From Chitinophaga pinensis (GTDB lineage Bacteria; Bacteroidota; Bacteroidia; Chitinophagales; Chitinophagaceae): DNA of 10,452 nucleotides. Shown here piece after piece: positions 6,121-10,452 of this stretch. The translations under genes were made by a program, and so were the position numbers. The first letter of the stretch is position 1. The number at the start of each line of letters is the position of its first letter. The stretch covers positions 1-10,452 of the forward strand of contig CAMCBE010000038.1 of the NCBI GenBank assembly GCA_945872805.1. The letters run 5' to 3'. The notes below the pieces were generated by a model. That model was given only the letters and a program-made list of their open reading frames with translations. It was not told the DNA's origin and ran no database searches.

Positions 6121-7011
6121 ATGATTTCAAGAAGACATCTACTGAAGCAACTTTCCTTGCTAACGGCAGGAACAGCATTATTGGCTGATGCATCAGCTAT
6201 AACATTTAGTAAGAAAAGAAAAATTGGAATACAATTATATACCTTAAGAAATGACATTGAGAAAGATCCAAAAGGTGTACTGAAAAAAGTAGCAGCACTT
6301 GGATTTGAAGAAGTTGAAAACTTTGGATACAATGGAAAATTCTTTGGAATGGAACCTGCTGAATATAAAGCTCTTTTATCTGAGCTGAAGTTAACTGCAC
6401 CGTCTGGTCACTACCTTTATGGTAACTTCGGAAACAAAAAAGTTCCAGGTACCATATTACATGGGTGGGATAAAGCAATAGAAGATGCTCTTACAATAGG
6501 TCAACACTATATGGTGGTTGCATACCTCATGCCGGAAGAAAGAACGTCGATCAGTGATTATAAGAAAATTGCAGCTGATCTAAATATTGCTGGGAAAAAA
6601 TGCAAGGACGCAGGGATTCAACTTTGTTACCATAATCATGATTTTGAATTTCAAGAAATCGAGGGACAAATTCCTTTTGATATTCTAACCAAAGAAACAG
6701 ATACTTCGTTGGTTAACTTTGAATTGGATCTCTACTGGGTAAGTAAAGCAGGGAAGGATCCTATAGCTTTACTTAATCAACTAAAAGGCAGAGTAGCACT
6801 TTGGCATGTGAAAGATATGGACAACACATCGAAGAAAAATTTCACAGAAGTTGGCAATGGGGTAATTGATTTTCCAACCATTTTCAAAAATGCAAAACTA
6901 TCTGGGATGAAGCATTTCTTTGTTGAACAAGATGAATGCCCTGGCTCTCCTTTTGTTAGTGTAGAAAAAAGTATCACTTACATAAAGGCTTCTCTACTAA
7001 AAAATCTTTAG
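6121..7011 (+). CDS. Tat-exported xylose isomerase-like TIM-barrel protein (sugar isomerase/epimerase family)
   Basis: A 296-residue protein of the AP endonuclease 2 / xylose isomerase-like TIM-barrel superfamily. It starts MISRRHLLKQLSLLTAG, a twin-arginine signal with cleavage expected after A24-S-A26, so it folds in the cytoplasm and is exported with its metal. Barrel motifs in order: IGIQLYTLR (35-43), HNHDFEF (171-177), NFELDLYW (199-206), WHVKD (228-232), GNGVIDF (245-251) and FFVEQDE (266-272). The conserved Glu, Asp, His and Glu at strand ends are the usual divalent-metal ligands. I chose the ATG at 6121; the in-frame TTG at 6094 would precede the Tat signal. It is followed after 4 bp by the TMEM220 gene. 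Substrate unknown. Related exported Bacteroidota proteins act on sugars, including keto-sugar chemistry, so isomerase, epimerase or lyase are all open. Confidence 0.9.
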   Translation: MISRRHLLKQLSLLTAGTALLADASAITFSKKRKIGIQLYTLRNDIEKDPKGVLKKVAALGFEEVENFGYNGKFFGMEPAEYKALLSELKLTAPSGHYLYGNFGNKKVPGTILHGWDKAIEDALTIGQHYMVVAYLMPEERTSISDYKKIAADLNIAGKKCKDAGIQLCYHNHDFEFQEIEGQIPFDILTKETDTSLVNFELDLYWVSKAGKDPIALLNQLKGRVALWHVKDMDNTSKKNFTEVGNGVIDFPTIFKNAKLSGMKHFFVEQDECPGSPFVSVEKSITYIKASLLKNL

Positions 7012-7015
7012 TTGT

Positions 7016-7393
7016 ATGAAAATAGCTAATATTTCATTTGCTGTTATATTCATCCTTTTTGCATTACTACAATATAATGATCCAGATCCTTATCTATGGA
7101 TTCCTATATATGGTTATGCAGCTATGGTATGTATCCTAAACGCACTAAACAAATACGATAGATTTGCACATATCGCTGGGATAATTTTCTGTATTGGATT
7201 TGGCGTAAAGCAACTCTTTGTAAGAGATGGAGTTTTAGATTGGATAAAGAGATATGATACTGAAAACCTTGTTCAAAGCATGAAAGCAACAAAACCTTGG
7301 ATCGAAAATACCAGGGAATTTGGAGGATTGACAATCATTTTACTTGTTCTCCTAATAAACATTACCACACATAAAAAAACCGGAGCTAAATAG
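7016..7393 (+). CDS. TMEM220 family small membrane protein
   Basis: A 125-residue integral membrane protein matching the transmembrane-220 family. The hallmark QYNDPDPYLWIPIYG (19-33) follows the first helix, and a conserved W-IENTREFGGL segment (95-105) precedes the last one. Hydrophobic helices lie near 4-20, 30-44, 52-68 and 103-116. The function of the family is unknown; no catalytic or metal site is evident. The ATG lies 4 bp after the isomerase stop (TAG 7009-7011), so the two form an operon. The stop codon TAG (7391-7393) lies inside the terminator stem-loop. Confidence 0.85.
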   Translation: MKIANISFAVIFILFALLQYNDPDPYLWIPIYGYAAMVCILNALNKYDRFAHIAGIIFCIGFGVKQLFVRDGVLDWIKRYDTENLVQSMKATKPWIENTREFGGLTIILLVLLINITTHKKTGAK

Positions 7394-7406
7394 CATCCGG
7401 CTTTTT
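7374..7406. terminator. Bidirectional terminator between convergent transcripts
   Basis: CCGGA-GCT (7380-7387) pairs with AGC-(A bulge)-TCCGG (7392-7400) around an AAAT loop, flanked by an A-run (to 7379) and T5 (7402-7406). This gives a U-tract on both strands, so it can stop both the rightward TMEM220 transcript and the leftward sugar-dehydrogenase transcript, which ends at 7422. It is the strongest intrinsic terminator in the window. Confidence 0.85.
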
Positions 7407-7421
7407 ACGTTCAATATCAAT

Positions 7422-10400
7422 TTATTTTCCTGTCATAAACTTCATAGAAACCAATGCAAATTTTTGGGTTTCACCTGGATCAGCCTTTTCAATTTTCATA
7501 AATAAGCTTGTTGGTTTACTTGGAAGATTTTTAAGCGGCACTATAATTTCTGATGTTTTGCTAGAAATATCCTGCCCCATAAAGACTTCTCCAATCTTTG
7601 TACCCTTTATATCATCAACATACCAACTTATTCTATACCCTTTATCTGGAGAGGCATCAATATCATAAGCCAGTTCAAGGGCATTCACATCCTTCAAATT
7701 AAGGTTATCAAATTTCAGCCATCCGGATTCGTCATTCAAAATCGCAAAATGATTCCCATCATCTTCATTTATATCAATCCCTTCTGCGGCAGTCTTCGAT
7801 TCTACCCCAACAATTGGACTTTTCATCATCGCGACAGCCACACTGGTGAGCGGTTTAATTCCCTTGGCACCTTTATCAGTATATGTTGCAGTAATCTGCA
7901 TCATGTTATCATTCCCCATTTCATTTGATGTAGCTATAACCTGACCTTTTGAAGGAAGTGTTGCAGCTTCTTTTTTATTCAAACTCAAGATCCAATTAAC
8001 AATAAGATTTAGGTCTTCCTTCTTGATATTAGGATGAGCCGACATAGCATTTTCACTCCAAACACCGCTACCGCCTTTGATGATTTTATTACTTAGATAG
8101 GCATGTGCTTTAGGATCATTTTCATAACGCTCGGCAATCAATTTATATGCTGGTCCGACAGATCGATCATTTTCTTTATGACATACTTTACAATCAAGAA
8201 TAGCAGCAAGGTTTCTTCCTTCCATAAGTGCTGTTACTTGCTGATGACCTACCACTTGCGCGTTATCTGGGCCACTCACATAATCTACTTTTACATAAAT
8301 TGATTTAGGATCTATTCCACCTGATGTACTTGAACCATCCTCCTTATCTTTTACATTTACTGTATAGAATACAGGTACACCAGGTAAATAGAAGTTATTA
8401 TCAGCTTCGATTTTTACATCAACAACTGGCAATTCATTTCCTGCAAATACTTTTATGACTTCACTTTTAGTCGATGCTCCTTTTGAATCTTTTGCTATAA
8501 AATAAACAGCGTATTCTCCTGGAGTAGTAAATGTAAACGTCGCTTTATTTGATGCAGTTGCTTTCAAAGCCTGTTTTCCAAAATACCATGTATAAGTGAG
8601 CGGGTCATTATCAGCATCCTTGGACCCAGTTCCATTAGCTTTAATCGTAAAAGGTACAGTACCAGAAACTCTATTTACCGTTAACTTAGTTTTTGGAGCA
8701 CGATTCCCCCCATTATAATCTATTCTTGAAAGAGCAGCATCTGGATTTTTAGTAAACCAACCGGACCCATATTCTAAGACATAAAAACGACCATCTGGAC
8801 CTACTTCAATATCTATAGCACTATTAAACGTAGTGCTTTCCATGAACGGTTCCATCTTCTGATAATTTCCCTCCTCATCCATCGTAACCATTTTCATCCA
8901 CCCTCTAATCCATTCATAGAATAACAACTTGTCATTGTAGTAATCAGGATAGCGAGTTTCTTTTGGATAAAATTCTGAATGGTATATTGGACCCGCCATC
9001 GCATTTCTACCGCCAGTTCCAACCTCAGGAAAATCAGGTGATACAGCATATGGATACCATATAAATGGTGAACTGAGCTGCGGCAATTCAGTTAGGCCGG
9101 TATTATTTTTAGAGGTATTAATTGGCTTCTTAGGATCAAAGTAATCTCCAATTTCACCTGTCTCATAATTAAAGTTGCGGTAAGGAAAATTATTTCCAAT
9201 AAAAAATGGATACCCAAAATTACCTGGCTTACGTGCCTGATTTAATTCATCATATCCTCTTGAACCTTTAACATTGGGACTTTCTTGTCCAGCATCCGGA
9301 CCCACATCACCCCAATATAGAAATCCTGTTTTTTTATCAATAGAAATGCGATAAGGGTTACGTGTTCCCATGGCATAAATCTCTGGACGAGTTTTAGGTG
9401 TACCAAGCTTAAAAAGATTTCCTTCGGGAATTGAATACGATGCATCGGGATTAACTTTTATACGAAGTACTTTACCCCTTAAATCATTTGTATTCCCAGA
9501 GCCCCTTCTTCCATCATATTGCTCAAAACCTGCTCGGTTATCAATTGGGCCATACCCTTCTAATTCATGTGTTGAATTGGGTTGATTAAATGGTGTCGTA
9601 TTGTCCCCTGTAGATAAATAAAGAGAACCTTCCGGACCAAAAGCAAGTGAACCTCCTGTATGGCAACATATATCCCTCATAGAACCTACATCCAATATCT
9701 TTTTTTCTGATGCAAGGTCAAGCTTACCATCTTTAAACGTAAAACGTGATAAACGATTTGCTGCTGTATCTTTTGTTGCATAATAGAGATAGATATAATT
9801 ATTATTCGCAAAGTCAGGATCTGCGGTTACACCCATTAATCCTTCTTCTGCATTGGCTCCGTTAGTGGTTGATTTAAAATACAAATCAATTTTTGCAAGC
9901 TGTGTAACTTTTTTAGTGGTGTTACTATACAGCAAGATTTCACCTTTCCGTTCAACAATAATGATATCAAAATTTGGAAGGATTGCCATTTCTGTAGGTT
10001 CATCAAATACACCTCCTCCGGCTAGATTAGTTTTTGAAAAACGATCCTCATCGGGAACTAGCAATGATTTTACTTTAGAATAATCCAACTTGACGTTTTT
10101 GCCCATGGCATACTGAATACCACCTAAAATATGTTTCAAATACATAGGTTCTGCGAACGATTCATCGGTATGACCAAGTTCTGTATAAAAAGCGCGTCCC
10201 CCATCATATTCATGGTACCATGCCATAGGATGGCTATCTCCATTACTTCCACCCTCATACGATTTTTCATCAATGCTGATCAGGACATTTACTTCAGTAC
10301 CTGGAGCTTTTTTAAAATTATACCACTCGTCAACCCGCTCCCATACTGCAGGCAAATGAGTAGTGCTAATATGTGTTCTATCATGTACAATCAACTTTGC

Positions 10401-10452
10401 CATTTGCTGACTTGGATGACTTTTAAAATAGGCTCCCGAAAGTTTGCCGTAC
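7422..10452 (-). CDS. ThuA / PQQ-type sugar dehydrogenase / PKD / cytochrome c / carbohydrate-binding fusion (5' end outside window)
   Basis: The last 1,009 residues are visible (numbered here from the Tyr codon at 10451). Order: the end of a ThuA-like domain (1 to ~117; YGKLSGAYFKSHPSQQ, then VWERVDEWYNF and GGRAFYTELGH); a six-bladed soluble-glucose-dehydrogenase-like propeller (~146-580) with CCHTGGSLAFGPEG (catalytic-type H264) and GTRNPYR (362-368); a PKD domain (~586-670, KDADNDPLTYTWYFG); a monohaem cytochrome c with CKVCH (754-758) and probable Met ligand M803 in NAMSAHP; and a C-terminal beta-sandwich resembling carbohydrate-binding CBM6-type modules (~875-1009). This design oxidises sugars with PQQ and passes electrons to haem in the periplasm or at the surface. 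The frame stays open to the window edge, so the ATG at 10403 is internal and the signal peptide and most of ThuA lie to the right. Confidence 0.93.
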   Translation of the reverse strand, partial: YGKLSGAYFKSHPSQQMAKLIVHDRTHISTTHLPAVWERVDEWYNFKKAPGTEVNVLISIDEKSYEGGSNGDSHPMAWYHEYDGGRAFYTELGHTDESFAEPMYLKHILGGIQYAMGKNVKLDYSKVKSLLVPDEDRFSKTNLAGGGVFDEPTEMAILPNFDIIIVERKGEILLYSNTTKKVTQLAKIDLYFKSTTNGANAEEGLMGVTADPDFANNNYIYLYYATKDTAANRLSRFTFKDGKLDLASEKKILDVGSMRDICCHTGGSLAFGPEGSLYLSTGDNTTPFNQPNSTHELEGYGPIDNRAGFEQYDGRRGSGNTNDLRGKVLRIKVNPDASYSIPEGNLFKLGTPKTRPEIYAMGTRNPYRISIDKKTGFLYWGDVGPDAGQESPNVKGSRGYDELNQARKPGNFGYPFFIGNNFPYRNFNYETGEIGDYFDPKKPINTSKNNTGLTELPQLSSPFIWYPYAVSPDFPEVGTGGRNAMAGPIYHSEFYPKETRYPDYYNDKLLFYEWIRGWMKMVTMDEEGNYQKMEPFMESTTFNSAIDIEVGPDGRFYVLEYGSGWFTKNPDAALSRIDYNGGNRAPKTKLTVNRVSGTVPFTIKANGTGSKDADNDPLTYTWYFGKQALKATASNKATFTFTTPGEYAVYFIAKDSKGASTKSEVIKVFAGNELPVVDVKIEADNNFYLPGVPVFYTVNVKDKEDGSSTSGGIDPKSIYVKVDYVSGPDNAQVVGHQQVTALMEGRNLAAILDCKVCHKENDRSVGPAYKLIAERYENDPKAHAYLSNKIIKGGSGVWSENAMSAHPNIKKEDLNLIVNWILSLNKKEAATLPSKGQVIATSNEMGNDNMMQITATYTDKGAKGIKPLTSVAVAMMKSPIVGVESKTAAEGIDINEDDGNHFAILNDESGWLKFDNLNLKDVNALELAYDIDASPDKGYRISWYVDDIKGTKIGEVFMGQDISSKTSEIIVPLKNLPSKPTSLFMKIEKADPGETQKFALVSMKFMTGK

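Noticed and set aside
9242..9445. Minus-strand ORF within the sugar dehydrogenase gene in another frame
   Set aside because: Fully inside the propeller coding region, short, and without family features; a frame shadow.
10403..10403. ATG at 10401-10403 as start of the minus-strand sugar dehydrogenase gene
   Set aside because: The frame is open to the window edge and the 16 upstream residues (YGKLSGAYFKSHPSQQ) are typical ThuA-domain sequence, so this Met is internal.
1..10452. CRISPR array, tRNA/rRNA genes, insertion sequences or phage genes
   Set aside because: No regularly spaced repeats, RNA gene patterns, transposase or phage motifs were seen; nearly all bases are accounted for by intact housekeeping or metabolic genes.

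Overview
The window is AT-rich, gene-dense bacterial chromosome. It most likely comes from the phylum Bacteroidota (Cytophagales or a related order; I cannot place it closer). Support comes from the gene families (DUF5606, a ThuA/PQQ-sugar-dehydrogenase/PKD/cytochrome c fusion, a Tat-exported TIM-barrel sugar isomerase, small PlsC-like acyltransferases), the near absence of strong Shine-Dalgarno sequences, and two good matches to the Bacteroidota -7 promoter element TAnnTTTG. I see no mobile element, CRISPR array, tRNA, rRNA or integration scar, so this reads as ordinary chromosome with one distinctive metal-related locus.

Layout. (1) Positions 1-152 are the last 49 codons of DNA polymerase I, followed by a perfect 10-bp stem-loop. 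(2) 206-2180 (+) is a tightly packed trio: a PlsC-like acyltransferase, a membrane di-iron hydroxylase of the sterol desaturase superfamily, and a cytosolic DsbA/FrnE-like thioredoxin-fold protein. (3) 2220-4389 (+) holds a DUF5606 protein and an M3-family oligoendopeptidase. (4) 4532-6047 is a divergent metal locus. On the minus strand, a membrane-anchored SCO1/SenC protein is translationally coupled to a Fur-family (probably Zur-like) regulator. On the plus strand is a four-helix MerC-family membrane protein. The 99-bp gap between them holds a perfect palindrome, TGCAAC-TTT-GTTGCA, and outward-facing TAnnTTTG elements. (5) 6121-7393 (+) encodes a Tat-exported xylose-isomerase-like TIM-barrel protein and a TMEM220-family membrane protein. 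(6) 7422 to the right edge (-) is the C-terminal 1,009 residues of a giant secreted ThuA / PQQ-type sugar dehydrogenase / PKD / cytochrome c / carbohydrate-binding protein. Its reading frame stays open past the window edge, so the Met at 10403 is internal.

How the parts work together. The best systems-level reading is the metal locus: a Fur/Zur-type repressor probably controls its own SCO1-Fur operon and merC from one shared operator. The acyltransferase-hydroxylase pair suggests modification of a membrane lipid. The two convergent units at the right end both look like periplasmic or outer-surface carbohydrate oxidation and isomerisation. Intergenic gaps are all below 150 bp and most contain stem-loops, several of which include or touch the stop codon of the preceding gene.
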